From the NCBI GenBank assembly GCA_034008185.1, contig CM067082.1:88597684-88661683 (forward strand): a stretch of DNA of 64,000 nt, written 5' to 3'. Positions 1-12,402 of this stretch are shown in pieces (positions within the stretch are counted from its first letter, which is position 1; each line of letters begins with the position of its first letter). Position numbers and translations under genes: made by a program. Source of the DNA: Gorsachius magnificus (lineage: Eukaryota > Chordata > Aves > Pelecaniformes > Ardeidae). Below the pieces are notes generated by a model. The model did no database searches. It was given only the letters and a program-made list of their open reading frames with translations, and had not been told where the DNA came from.

Positions 1-3000
1 TAAATCCTTGAACCTTCAGTCAAATTCAAGGTGCTTTCAGACCAAAAAGGTACTTTTAGAGCCATGCCATTTGACTGGGAGATTGTATTTTGGAAACTGG
101 TGACTCAGTCAGGCTCGTCGTTATAATGGATAATCAGCTAAACAGGCGCTCCTTGTGTGATACAGTATGCCTGAAAGCAAATGCGACTGAGGATTAGAGC
201 AGGTTGCTGAGTAAAGGTCAAGGACATGATGTTTCCATGTGGACAGCGCTAATGAGACCATTACTGAAATACCGAGTCCGCTCACAGTGTTTACGCTTTT
301 GAAAGGATGTTGGCAGATGGGCAGAGAAGAGAGAATGGCCGAGCAGCACAAGCATAGGTTGAACCGTGCCTTCTAAAGAGAGGCGAGAGAAGCTAAACCA
401 ATTTATTCTGTCGAAGATGAGATTTTATATTCTTCTGCTAACACCTGCAAGCAAAGAGATAATTAATAACCAGAAACTCTCTCTGGATATAGCAAGATCT
501 AATGGCCAGGTGCTGAAGGTGGACAAATTTAGATTAGAAAACAGGAGACTAAAAATGCCTTTTTCTTTCAGTGTCAGCAACTAGCCACCCAACTCAGAAT
601 ATGGGGCTTGCCTGTCACATAAAGTCCGTAAGGAAACAACGAATCTTTTTCAAAAAGATAGGATGCTGGTAAACAAGAGGTGGTGTGAGGCACAAGTGGT
701 GTGATAAAAATACCGTGGCTGATGTAGTCAGATCAGGCTAAGTGAATTTACTGCTTTCAGTGGCTCTAGACAGAGCAAACTGATTTCTCCTACATAATTT
801 TAGCAATCTGGAGTAAAAACGCCGAATGCCTGGAAGCGATCGAATGCTTGAGCGTTGCGGGTGGTGGTGTAGGGCAACTTGGTTGGATCGGAGCTTCTCG
901 GGTAGAAAAGGGCAGAGCAGGCAACAGCGTCACCTTCCAGCTTGCCAGCCAAGCATGAAGCTCTCCGGGGACGCTGCCCCTCGCCACCAGCGAGCTGTGC
1001 AGGACGCTGTGGTCAGTATAGTTCCCCTGCTAGCTCAGTGCCCTAAAGCAGGCAGGGTAACCCCCCTGTCCCCTTGACTTAGGGCTGCTTTCCCTCAGTG
1101 CCTCGAGGAAGGGCGCCCTGCGCTGGGGAGCTGTAACCTGTGAGAGGACCCAGCAGAAGGGTCGCTGGGGTGGTTCTGCAGTAGCGATGTGGGAGACCTA
1201 AGGGGAGGGAAGTCTGGCCCTATGGATGCTTTACACTGTTCCCGTGATTAAATTCCCCAGAGAGAGGGTAAGCCAGACTTTGGGTCAGTATCCCAAATCC
1301 ATTCAAAACAGACAAGGACGAAACTGGGATCTAATAGCCCCTTTCACCTCAGGGCTGCCAATTATTTTTATGGTCCCACAGCCACGATGTTACTACTGGG
1401 TTTGTTCTACTTCTGAACACTGTGAATACTGAGTAAAGGTGAAGTTTTTCACTGCAGTTTTTGAGCTGAAGGCAGCCTTTCAAGAGGGCAGTGAAAGGAC
1501 AAAGTTCTTAGTACAAAGGAAAATACCAGGCTGGCTCTTTCGTGAGTCCATGAGGCACAGAATATTTATGCCATCTTACAACTAGTTTTCCAATTTGGTA
1601 TATCATCAGAATATAAATCATGTAGAACACAGTCTTAGGCAAACTGTGCGTAAATACATTAAAGACTGAGAGGTAACAGATGTTCTGTACATATATATGT
1701 GAGAAGGTCTAGATCAGGATGAACTTCTTGGTCTACTGCGGGATCTGAATCCTAGTTTTGGGAGAGCAGGAGCCTGTCAGTGACTGAGAGTACTGGCTTG
1801 TACGCAGGTGAAGCAAGAATCATCATCACCAACTTTCCTCCATGGGTGCAGAGGAACAGAAACATTAGATGCTTGGCTGCACTTGGATGCACGGGGAGGC
1901 ATTTTGTGTTAGGTAGCGTACGCAGCCTGAAAATCCATTCCTTGCTAACTTAGGGGACTGAAAGGAGTAGGCTAGCAGACAGACCGATCTTCATGATATG
2001 GTTTATATGAAGTAATTGCACTCTGGAGAGTGTGATGTGTGGTGGGGGTAAAGTAAGAGTGAGGGGCAGGGATTCCCTAATCTCTCAGATAGGGAGACAG
2101 GAGTTGAACGGGAGAGGCGTAGAGGGTCATTACTGAATGGAGAGATAACTGGCTTTCTCATAAATGATCTGCCTCCACCGCCACAGGGGTCAGCATGGGC
2201 AATTTATGAAGCTTGTCTGGCTGCAGTGGTGCAGTAAAATGTGTGTGCATGAGCAACCATCCTGTATGTTGTACGTGAACACCCCTGCTTAAGGTGCCAT
2301 GGGCCAGGATTATGTGCCTGCAGTGCAAATACACTCAAAAAGCCGCTTGATTCCTTCTGCAAGGCCTTCCTCTCACCTCCAGCACAAACGCTGCAGAGCA
2401 AGGCTTTTGGCACAGGCAGCGCGTAACACATCTCATGTTTGTTTGATGTACTTTGATGTCTTGGGAGGCTGGAAGAACCTTGACTTTACATCCACTTGTA
2501 GCTCAGATTAACTTTACCAGCAGAAGAAGGACTTCTGATGTTCATATGTTTGTGTCTACACTGGGGCTTTCGCTGTGATCAAAAATTTTGATGGGGTGAT
2601 TTTTTTAATGTATTCCTTTTCACAGCTATGCTAGAGCCAAAATATAGCGTAAGTTTAAGGCCTGGGACCCTGCATATCTTCCTTTCACAGCAGTGGCCTT
2701 GCCTATGTGTTTGTTCTGCTTCATGCGACAGATTTAGAAAAGCTTGTTTTGATAAACTGCCTGCTTGCTTGGCTTGGCATTCCCAAACACCGTGTCAGCT
2801 TTCCACAGAGCCGTCTCAGTTTGGTCGGTCGGGGAATTCAGCCTTGCTGCTCGGTAGCACTCAGCCAGCAAGTGGCATGACTCAAGGAGAAGATAATTTG
2901 GTGGTTGTTTTGTTTTTTTTTTTTTTTCCCTGAGTAATTACACAAGAATTGCAAAGCTACTTTCCAAAAGTGGGAAGAGAGGGTCTGAAATGGGTCTGAA

Positions 3001-4009
3001 TTTTCTGCTGGGTGTATGGGAGTTGGGAGCCACATTAGGCAGTGGCTAGTGATGGTAATTTTAGTACCTTCCTTTGGGTGAGGGGTGTTCCTAGATGTGT
3101 GGCTTGTCAGCTTGTGTTTTTCTGTGGCTATGTCTGCAGCACAAGCCACAGTGTCTTGTGTGGCTGCTGCCAGCTACTTAGAGAGCAAGTGTTGGGGAGT
3201 CTGCCCTCATACCAGCGGGAGGAGAGGGGGAAAACGTGCAGGGAGAAAGCTAGAGATGAGACCTGAATATTGAGGGACAGATCTGTATCGAAGGATTTCT
3301 GAAGTACACACAAACAAGTGTCTTGGCTGCATGGGGCATCTTTATGGCTCGTGCCATCCCTCCCGATCATCTCTCTCCCATTTTAACACTTTCTCTTGTG
3401 AGCTCTGTTAGGTAGGTACAGAGGTGGTGGGTGGCTGGAGGTGGCTTAGTAGACATAGGAAGAATGGAGTGAGCAGCCACTATAAAGCTAAGTAAAATAA
3501 AATGGAAACACGGACCGTGAGAGCTGGAAACTAAACAGCACTGAAAAGAGAAGGAAGGCTTTGTAGGAGTAGTCCACAATTTCTAGTAGGCTGGCGTATT
3601 CGCTAAGAGAAAACACGTAAGATTTGGGCACGCAGCATTTCTTCAGACCTCTGCACTTGAAAGCTTGTCTATCATTTTCTTAATTTCAGTTTGCCTAATG
3701 CAAGCTATTGCTTCTCTCTGAGACCCGTTTGTCATTTGCATCCTTATACTGTGGCTCTGCCTATCACTAGGACGGTGCCAGAGAAGTCCTTTTGCAGGGA
3801 CCACTAATGGTGGGTAGATGCCAAAGGGATTCTGGTTTGGGCATTGGTTTATTTGTGAAATGAAGAGGAAGCGAAACCTTACTCTAATTTCCAACCTGAA
3901 TGTATTACTGACCAGGATAAACACATTCTCAGGGTGCGGGAACAACACTGCCTTTCATCTTTGGTCACTCACCCTTTTCTGCCACGTTTCTCCACTGGGT
4001 GTATTTTCA
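1..4009. other. Unique non-coding sequence
   Basis: I see no recognisable gene or transposable element in this stretch. Open frames are short (103 codons or fewer) and occur on both strands with no domain-like composition. A run of 15 T lies at 2913-2927. The sequence could be intergenic or intronic. Confidence 0.6.
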
Positions 4010-4270
4010 GGCGGCAGCCAGACCCTCCTTCCCCTTCCCTCACCCAGGCTCAGCTCGCTGGGTTTCGGCCGCAGCGGGTCCCGGCCAGCGTGAGCCAGTG
4101 GCGGCTGAGAGCAGCGGTCCCACCCTTCTTCCCGCTCCCATTGGGGCTGCCGCTGCCTCCCGGGCATTCACCCGGCTGGCAGCACATCTGGCCGCTGCCC
4201 CCCTCCTCTCCTCGCCCTCCCCTCCCGCAGCCCAGATCAGCATCCCGATTCACTTCACCCTGTGGCCTCC
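4010..4270. promoter_or_regulatory. CpG-rich block, possible small CpG island
   Basis: This block is visibly GC-rich (roughly two thirds G+C by eye) and holds about 17 CpG dinucleotides in some 250 bases, while the flanks have very few. It contains an inverted CCAAT box (ATTGG, near 4140) and several GGCGG/CCGCC-like patches. Such blocks often mark promoters in birds. About 120 bases downstream, CCCCAG followed by GTAACA at about 4389 resembles a weak plus-strand splice donor. The 187-codon plus-strand frame crossing the block (3934-4497) is proline- and serine-rich and looks like a GC-composition artefact. No transcript start can be fixed from sequence alone. Confidence 0.4.
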
Positions 4271-5330
4271 TGCTTCTGCCAACAGAAACAGGCTGTGAAA
4301 CTGCAGCCTTAACCCCAACTTCTTCAGGCTCCCCACAGCCCTTCTCACCCTGGGCAGCTCATCCCCATCTGCTGGAAGCATCTCCCCAGGTAACATGGAA
4401 GATGGCACCAGCCTTTTCCACTGCTGTGGCACGTGAGGACGGGCTCCTATTGCCTGTGTTGTGGACTCGGGAAGAAGCCCCGGCACAATGTACGTAGCCT
4501 TCGGTGAAAAGTTACTGAATCCCACAGTACATTCGTAACTTTTAATGTGCGCTGTTAAAGTCGGGTATTTTTCTCCACTGCTTTCCTCGATGTTTTTCAC
4601 TATGAAATTTTACCCAGTTTCTTCTTACAGTCCTCAAGACTGTTTCACCCATGATAGTCAAGAAGGGACATATCTCCCCGATAAATAACTGTTACAATGC
4701 AAAGTTGTGGGAATAAAACTCTAAATTGGAAAATGCACCAGCAGTGTATTTCTGCATGGAGTTTGTATGTTTTACTTCTGAGTCTGATTGTGCTGACCTC
4801 AATAGGCTCCAAGCATAATCCGCTCCCCTGACAAAGTCAGTAGGGGTAGGACCCATCTCATCTAACTTTACAGGTATGCACTATACGCAGCTGTATCTGG
4901 AGTAGTCAGACTCCCTTTGTAGTCAGGGGAGAGTAAATGTGTTTTGGCACAAATCAGTCCAACCCGTTTTAGCCTTCTGTCTAAGGATGTGGACTTAGGC
5001 CTTTTCGCAGAGAGTAATTCAGTTGCCAATAATGAGTTCAGCTTTGGATAAGTCAGCTGATGTGTACCCTCAAACTTTCTAGTTACTTCACTTGGCTCTG
5101 GACCAGGTCTTGGCAGATGAGCATTTAGTCATGCCTGCTCATGTAGTTATAATGACGATAACCTTTGAGTTCTTGCCTCAGAAGTTCTTTAACTAAATGG
5201 ACATGATGCTATTGGAGAGAAGGCCCACAGGTTATTATAGCTTAATTGCCCTGTGAGCTCTCAAGAGTGATCCAGTGATGACTAACAATGCTTCTATACC
5301 TTTAATGACAAATGACAGTTTACAGTACGT
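4271..5330. other. Unique non-coding sequence
   Basis: No gene, repeat family or strong motif was recognised. The sequence is AT-richer than the CpG-rich block to its left. Confidence 0.55.
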
Positions 5331-5935
5331 GAATCTCAGAATAATTCAGGTAGGAAGGGGATGCCTTGATCTCACCTAGTCCAATCTCTTGTGCAAAACA
5401 GAGCCAGGTATGGGATCAGCCCAGGTCACTCAGGGCTTCGTATAGCTGGTTTTGAAAACCTCCAAGGATAGAGACTTCAGGTCTCTCTGGATAACCTGCT
5501 CTGTTGTTTGACTGTCCTCGTAGGAAAATTACTTTCCTCATGTCAAGTCAGAAACTCCCCTGTTTCAATGTACAACCTTTGTGTCTCATCCTCCCACCAT
5601 GCAGCTCTGAAGAGACTAGCTCGGTCAACCTTATCATAGGTACTATAGGGCTGCTGATAGATCACCCCAAAGCCATTGCTTCTCCAGGCTGAATGAGCCC
5701 CATTCCCTCTATCTCCTTTCACAGGTTAGGTGCTCCAGCCATGACCATCGTGGTGGCCCTACACTGAACTCTAGGCTATGGGTGTCTTTCCTGTACTGGG
5801 GGTTGTGGGACTGGACGCAGTGTCTAGATAGGCTCTAACGAGCACAGAGTGAAGGGGAATAACCACTTCCCTGGATCTGCTGGTGCAGCCTGGTGCTCTG
5901 CTAGCTTCCACTGCTGCCAGCATGCCTGTAGCCGA
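5331..5935 (-). mobile_element. Old CR1 LINE fragment, 3' part
   Basis: The left edge (AATCTCAGAATAATTCAGGT) is a degenerate reverse complement of the CR1 3' end. Further right come recognisable CR1 blocks in the expected inverted order: the 'tctccaggctgaatgagccc' stretch near 5680, the 'gtgctccagcc' stretch near 5730, the 'actggacgcag' stretch near 5812, and 'gaataaccacttccctgga' near 5860. The copy is heavily diverged, with no open frame across it, so it is an old, dead insertion and clearly older than the CR1 copies at 48.3 and 55.0 kb. The right limit is approximate because similarity fades at about 5900-5935. Confidence 0.88.
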
Positions 5936-8900
5936 GACTCTGCCAGGGCTCCCACGCCCCTTGCGGCAGTCAGTTGCTCCCCAACCTATACTATTCGGTT
6001 AGTAGGGTTTTGGCAGAAGTTTTGTAGTGATTGAGAGCTGTGCTAAGAAGTAGCAGTCAGTCTTATTATTAATTATCGTTAAACCATGCATTTAGAATAG
6101 CTTCAAAAAATCAAAAGTCCATTGGTATTTATTGGGAATACTTCCCTAAAGCAAAATGCTCACTGGGATTCATTATTTAGCTGAATCCTGATACAAAATA
6201 GAAGTAAGAATCTGACGTGGGAGCTCTCAACAGCTCAAATAAAAAGAACAGATAATTATATTTCTGGGAGATGCCGGTGCTGTTTGGAGTGAAAGCCGTG
6301 GAGCGCAGAGGTGCTCAGGCTGGTTGTGTACAGGCTTTTAAATTTTCTTTTCAGCACTTGGTAGTGCACTGCATGCACGATGTGCGCTCGCTGCTGCGCT
6401 CAACCTCGTGACTCCCTTGCGAAGGAGGAATGAGTTAAGCTGGCTGTTTAAGAGAGAGAAGCCGTGGTGCAGAAACCCAGACACCTCTGACCTAATTTTT
6501 AATTGTCAGAAGGTTAGATATGTGGTCCACAGTCCTTCTAGAGAGGGAGAAACAGGTCCCTCCAGAGGTTCCTGGATTTCATCTCTTCCCTACGTGTTTC
6601 GGGGTGAAAAATGGCCTGTCTGTCTTCACCAATGCTGGCAGAACCTGAACAGTGTCTAAATTATTAGTCTTTACCTGAGGCTTAGAGCTAAAATCCTAGT
6701 TAAAGCCGAGTCTTGGCATTTCCATTTAAGTGCTTCTCCCCCCAGACTAGTCGCAGAGAACTGCGAGTGCTTCTAGGTTTCTGCTCCAAATTAAACAAAG
6801 CCTCCAGACCATCCCTCACGTTGCCTGAGGGATGCCATGGAGATGCAGGGGGGGCTGAGGGAGATGGCGATCCGGCTGTTCTCCCCCTCCTCCCTCGCTC
6901 CCAGCTTTGGCAGGACACTTGCACTCTGTTGGTGTTGGCGTGGGTTCGTTCCCGCTGGGGAGGTGAATGGGGGGTTGTACTTGATGTTTCCACTCCCATC
7001 TCCTTGCATCCGTGGCTGGCAATGGGGACAGAAACTGCCCTCTGCTCCTGTTGTAAAGGGACCTAACCTATTTCGCTGGGGAAAATGTTGCAGTTTAGCT
7101 GCCAGAGTGCTTGAAGGTATCCCAAATTAGTTCAGGATAAATGGCGTCAAAATATCCCTAATTTTCTCCCCCATGCCAGGATCTTTACTGGTACTTTCAG
7201 TGACACAGCCATCGCAGCTGAACTGCTTGTCTTCTGCAACGCCTCCACAGACACTCAGATTAAACCCAACTGCTCGTGAGTTTTGCTTGGGGGGTGGAGG
7301 GTTTGGGGTTTTGTTTTGTACAGTTCTTGAGATAAGAATTATTCTTGAGATAAGCTGAAATCTCCCATTGGGGGGAAAAAAAAAATCATCTGTGTGCGTG
7401 CAGCGCCAAGCAAAATGACAGCACCCTGGGCCATGCAAGCCACCAGTTTTATTTCCAGTCTGTGGGAATCCTGGCTGGGTTATGCTGTTCACAGGTTTGA
7501 CTAGGAGAGCACTTCAAACACAGAAACTTTAATACTGGAAAGAGACTTTGATCGCCTTTTCCTAAGTATTGAAGAGCTCTCTTACACAGCCGGCTCACAG
7601 CAATGAGAAGTACTAAGGGTCCCTGTCCCAGTCCTTCCTCAAAGGCCGCTCGGTGCTTTGGTTAGAAGAGTTGCGTGGTAACCTAAATGACAGCAAGTCT
7701 CAACTGAGATTTAGCTCGGAGGCTAAAAACTACCCGATGATTTAGTCTCGGGGATTAAGGAAAACAAAACCTTACCGACGGCTGGATAAAATTCACATTC
7801 CTTTCAATTGTGATCATCCTACATCAAGGAAATGTTTGAAATGTTGGCAGTCTCCTACGATATGCCTGCAAAAGTTATTATATTGCTTTAAGTAATTTAA
7901 GAAAAAGGAACCAAGAGCTATAGCACAAATGTGTTATATAAATCTTCATTGGGATCGCTGTTGTTTTTTACAGAAATAGTTTGACTGATGTCGGGTCCCA
8001 GTGGGTGACCTTTAAAAGAGACCACATCAAATGGAGGGGCAGAGCTGCAGCCCTCCACCCCCACCCTGGCTATTCTTCTCGCTTCTCCTCACCAGAGTGC
8101 CTCTAGACAGCTATGTCATCTGTAGCCGTAAAATAAATTGAAGAACGTCTGTCTTGCTAAAGGCAAAAAAGGAGCCCTTTTCTCTGTTGAAGTGGGCCAC
8201 ATCCCTACCTCGGGCTGCAAAGTGAGCTGTGTACCTGCATGGGGCCTTAAATGACCATAAATCTCCTCCTCCTCCTCCCTCACCTCAGATCAAGAAATCC
8301 TGGGTTAAGAGGGATGTTTTTGTGGGGCCTGGGCAGGGAGGGACAGGAGTCCTAGCTCTCTGCCACCTCTGATTTGCTGTTTAATTAGTGTGGGAACAGC
8401 ATAAGTTGCTATTCACGTCTATCAACCTCAAACCGTTAATGCCAAAAGAGAAAGTTTGATTTTCAGAGGGGCTTTCTGAAGCACAGCTCCTCCTATGAAA
8501 TGTATGTGGGATAGTTCATCGTCAGTGGTGTTTCTTACCCTGAGCACTTACGCTCAAAAGAAGAGTTCAGCAGAGTATTGAGGGCGTGCAGCTCACGAGA
8601 TCACTTGCCTGATATTTGAACCAGGCTGCAGGGGTCAAAACTCCCTTTTTGTGGTAGAAATTATTGTGGTGGTAATTATTGTGGTAGAAAAATCTGCTTA
8701 GGCATTTTCTTTCCCTTTTCTTCAACAATGGTCTGTTTGGTTGCAGCTCAGAAAATCTTTTTTGTGCCATTTTGAATCAGAAAGGTGAGTAGAAACAATC
8801 AGTGCTCTCGTTACACGGGGGTGTCTGATTTTTAGAAAGCCATAGAAGAGTAATGTAAGGCAAAATAAAGTCCCGCTGAGGCGTTTAGAGATGCTGTGCT

Positions 8901-9456
8901 GGCAAACTAGAGTTCATCTACTCAGATAGCAATGGCACCGGTGGAACAAACCATTACTTGGAGGAAGGTGAAGTGTTAGTCAAAGTGGATTTGTTTCCTT
9001 GTGGCTTCGGGGCAAAGGGTGGGGATAGGGACGTGGGTGCTTCATGGCCACTGACTCCCCTGCGGCCGAGTTCCTGTACCAGGTCACCGTGTGTCTCAAC
9101 ACACCATTGTGAAACTTGTGAAGAAATGACACGCCGGTGCCCAGGTAGCCAAGGCAGCCTCCCTCAACGAATCACAGTAACAGAGGTAATTTCTTGCAGT
9201 TCAGACGATTTTCTAAAATAAGATTCCTTTTCCCTTCTTTAATTCTTTCCACAACCACATGAACAAATACCCTCTCCTCCTTTGGTTCAGTCCCTAGTAT
9301 TCCTTGCCACCCTCTAGAAGAGCCCTTCAGTCCCTCTCTAGTAGCAGACAACCAGTGGGAGGAAGCCAACAGGTTTAGAAGCTACCTTAGAGAAGGGGAA
9401 AAAGTTGCAGAGCTTAGACTAGCTCTGGTGTAAGGATCCCTAAGAACCACAAAGTT
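5936..9456. other. Unique non-coding sequence
   Basis: No recognisable gene or transposable element. A CTCCTC-type triplet run occurs near 8265. A possible 38-base micro-exon signal at 8747-8790 is described in the findings. Open frames are 121 codons or fewer and not convincing. Confidence 0.55.
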
Positions 9457-9523
9457 GCTTGGAGCTTTCCCTGCTTGGAGCTTTCCCTGCTTGGAGCTTT
9501 CCCTGCTTGGAGCTTTCCCTGCT
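9457..9523. repeat. 16-bp tandem repeat, four perfect copies
   Basis: The unit GCTTGGAGCTTTCCCT occurs four times without a single mismatch (9457-9472, 9473-9488, 9489-9504, 9505-9520), followed by a 3-base partial copy. Because 16 is not a multiple of three, any frame through the array cycles through all three phases, which explains the repetitive peptide in the plus-strand open frame at 9455-9703. The perfect identity points to recent expansion, so the locus is probably polymorphic. Confidence 0.95.
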
Positions 9524-11090
9524 CGTGCTGAGTGCGTGGATATCGCAGTCATTTCCATAACAACAAGTAAGGTCCAGAAACCAAGATTAGGCTTTCTAGG
9601 AAAGGTAAGTAGAAGATGCAGCAATGGGTACTTGTTTGGATGTCCTTTTGGGCAGGGAGCCCAGCGCAGTTCAGGCACAGGAGGGGGGGATCTCAATCAG
9701 TAATGGGACAGAGAGAAGAACACAAATAAACATCTGGGTGTGATCCCTGCTTGCTCCTTACCTCAGGGAAGGTGTCTATGCAGCGCCTTGAGAGCTCTCC
9801 AACAAGAATACAGGGTGGATCAATTATGGGGTGTGCGGCACTTACAGCTTTTTTTCTTTTCTGGCCTGCCATGTAGACGCAGCTGCTGAGTTTTAAATCA
9901 GGGGGAGTGCAAAGATTAATTGCAGGTCATTAATTTTTGCCTTATAATATACTGGCCTGCCTAAATCTTCTGGGAATCTGTTCAGATCTCTCTTTTACTG
10001 CTGACAGAGGAGAACTCTTGATTTGTTCTTAGATGGGATGTCAGAGGGTCTGAGCACAGCCAGGTACCTGCTTCAAACCAAGTAATGGCATATATTATAC
10101 CACTTGCAGAGATAGAACAGTCTTTGCTTTTCAGGCTGTTCACCAAACACTGTTGGGAGCATTTTGAGTGTTTGGTGTTCATGATATGCTCTTTGGTTAG
10201 TATTTATTTGATTCATTCAAATAGTTTTTTCGACTGAGTGGCAAGAACAATAGTTTCCAGACTCGATTCTTGAAGGTACAACTTTAACATTTCTTTAAAA
10301 TGCCAATATTTGTTTAAAATACACTGCTTCTGATAAACTGCCTGCCACTAAGATTGTATGGTAGAACACTCAGAGAATGCTTTGCTCTGAAAGAGCAAAT
10401 TTAGGTGAGAGAAAATTACTTTATTTTTAAAAAAAACAACCTGTAACCTACAATCAAAGATATTCTGAGTAGTTATGGAATCATCTTAATTATCGTTATC
10501 AATTAGCCCACCTTAATTGCTGGGGACAAACTCTCCAGGAGCAGAGAAAGCCCGTAAATGTGGACTTAGGGAAATATGCTAGATACATAGGTTAGTGATT
10601 TAGGGGGTGCTAGTGCAGCAATCGCTTACATTTTTATGTAATAGCCCCTTCAAGTTTGTGCTTCTCTGTGGGAAACCTGCAGAATAAAATGCATGGTGTC
10701 ATGGTAAGGAGAATAATTTGCTTTTGGGGAAAGGGTATGCAAGACAACTGGCTGAAGGAGTTCATGGGGACTGGCTTAAGAGGGCAATGGAGAATGCCGT
10801 ACCTTCCCCAAACTACTTCACCCTTCCTCATCCCCCCTGAAACACCAGGTTCGTCCTTCCCTATTTGCACTCCTCTCACCTCCTCTGTCACAGGCCTGAA
10901 TTCTGAGTGCTCCTGCTGCAAGGCGCTGCGTCTCACCAACCTTCAAAGCTTGGTCCCAACATTTTCATTTATCTCTGCCCTCAGGTGCAGGCTGGCCCTC
11001 CCAGCCACGGTGGGCCCCTGGCTCTGAACGAGTGTCAAAGCTTTTCCCAAGAGGCAGCGTGGCTTGTCTGATGAAACACAAGTTGCTGTT
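9524..11090. other. Unique non-coding sequence with an AT-rich motif cluster
   Basis: No gene recognised. At about 10478-10545 several homeodomain-type TAATT/ATTAG/TTAATTG cores are packed closely, and a similar TTAATTG/ATTAAT patch lies at 9913-9935. This could be an enhancer, but motif density alone is weak evidence in AT-rich DNA. A GGTAAGT splice-donor-like string lies at 9604-9610. Confidence 0.45.
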
Positions 11091-11176
11091 ATCATAGAAT
11101 AGTTTAGGTTGGAAAAGACCTTTAAGATCATCAAGTCCAACCGTTAACCTAACCCTGCTCTTCCACCACTAAACCA
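11091..11176 (-). mobile_element. CR1 LINE 3'-tail fragment
   Basis: The block begins with ATCATAGAATAG, a CR1 3' repeat in reverse complement. It continues with GGTTGGAAAAGACCTTTAAG and the 'atcatcaagtccaac' block, ending at 'ccaccactaaacc'. This matches the 3' untranslated tail of the 55.05 kb copy base for base over most of its length, so both belong to the same subfamily. Only the last ~85 bases of the element are present, a typical severe 5' truncation. Confidence 0.95.
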
Positions 11177-11580
11177 GCCTTGTTTTGTTTTGCTGAGAAG
11201 CAGACAAAAAAATTCATGTCCCAGATGCTTAACCTCGGCACAGCGCTCCTGTGCCCATCCTTTGTCAAGCTTTGCTTACTGTTTATAAGGGGCTTTTACC
11301 AGCATAGATTACTTTTTTTAACTGACTCTGTGAAGCAGCGTTGCTTCAGAGGAAGCCTCAGCATGGAGCTGGATTTTCTCTCTGTTATCTCCTGGCTTAG
11401 AGAGGGCTGTCATATCTGCAGCTGGTAGATATGGACTTCAGCAATCTACAGTGAGGTTGCTGAGGGTTGCTTTTAGTGAGGTTTGGCTGCAATGCAGGTG
11501 TCTCCAGCCTTTCCTTGTCCTCCTGGCTGCATATGGACAGGTCTCCAAAAGAGAAGTATAAGGGAACTGTTCAGTGCAGG
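11177..11580. other. Unique spacer between two CR1 tails
   Basis: Nothing recognisable was found in this ~400-base stretch between two minus-strand CR1 3' tails of the same subfamily. Confidence 0.5.
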
Positions 11581-11635
11581 AGAATCATAGAATCATTTAG
11601 GTTGGAAAAGACCTTTAAGATCATCATGTTCAACC
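11581..11635 (-). mobile_element. CR1 LINE 3'-tail fragment, very short
   Basis: AGAATCATAGAATCATTTAG followed by GGTTGGAAAAGACCTTTAAG and 'atcatcatgttcaacc' is the terminal ~55 bases of a minus-strand CR1 of the same subfamily as the 11.09 kb tail. It could be an independent severely truncated insertion or a local duplicate of the neighbouring tail. The flanks do not look duplicated, which favours independent insertions. Confidence 0.93.
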
Positions 11636-12397
11636 AAAGAAGCAATAGTCCCTCTTTAAAAATCCACAGGGTATTGCAAATTACTTAGCTGAATTTACTC
11701 TATAAGCATTTTATCCAAGCATATTTTTTAGCCCAGGAAATGATTCCTTCAAATAGGCTAAAAGAGGAGAAAGTGATTCATTTTCTGCTTACAGTACACA
11801 ATGTGACCCAAATCATATCCTATTGTCATATCCTATCACACCCTGAATGATGTATCTCAAAGAGGGTGGACTGCCTGGTGCAGGTCACCATGTAATATTT
11901 CCTGAGTATTTGTGCTTGGTCTCTGTACGATCGCAGCTCGGTTGTGAGCAGCTGCAGAAAGTGAAAAAGAGGGGCATGTACGGCTGACACAGCTTTGTAG
12001 TCATTACACAAATAGCATTCGCAGATGCTTTTTTCCCATTTTTTTTTTTTCTTCTTAAATGCAACTAGTATTAGAAAACACCTTGCCCAACACCACAGAC
12101 TAGCAAAGCAGCAATCATGCTGTGTTCCTCAGTCACAATGAGTTGCCTAAATAAAGCAAGAAAATCTGCAATTAAAATTCAACAACATGAAAATCTACAG
12201 GCTAGAAAGCCTACGGATGAATAGGAATGACCTATGTGTACCTATGCTGAAATCTGCACTTGCAAAGAATGCTCTCTTTTGTCTTTAAAACGCTATTTTA
12301 AAATTATCTTTGAGCTTTCTCACATCCTAAACCTCTGTTTAGAGAACTATCAATATGTCCTGATGCATCCAGGACTGACTGAAGCAGATTTTACTGT
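11636..12397. other. Unique AT-rich non-coding sequence
   Basis: No gene or repeat family recognised. The right end is the target site of the solo LTR that begins at 12403. Confidence 0.5.
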
Positions 12398-12402
12398 ATA
12401 TT
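12398..12402. repeat. Target-site duplication, left copy (ATATT)
   Basis: These five bases directly precede the TG of the LTR and are identical to the five bases after it at 12956-12960. Confidence 0.9.

Noticed and set aside
3934..4497. 187-codon plus-strand frame
   Set aside because: Proline/serine-rich translation of the CpG-rich block. Frames on both strands are open there because stops are rare in GC-rich DNA.
9455..9703. Frame with a repeated peptide (GAFPA, LELSLLGAFPA)
   Set aside because: The repetition is only the 16-bp tandem DNA repeat read in rotating phases.
6069..10498. Shared 13-mer TTAATTATCGTTA at 6069 and 10486 as a possible dispersed regulatory repeat
   Set aside because: Similarity does not extend into the flanks, and repeated 13-mers are expected by chance in 64 kb of AT-rich sequence.
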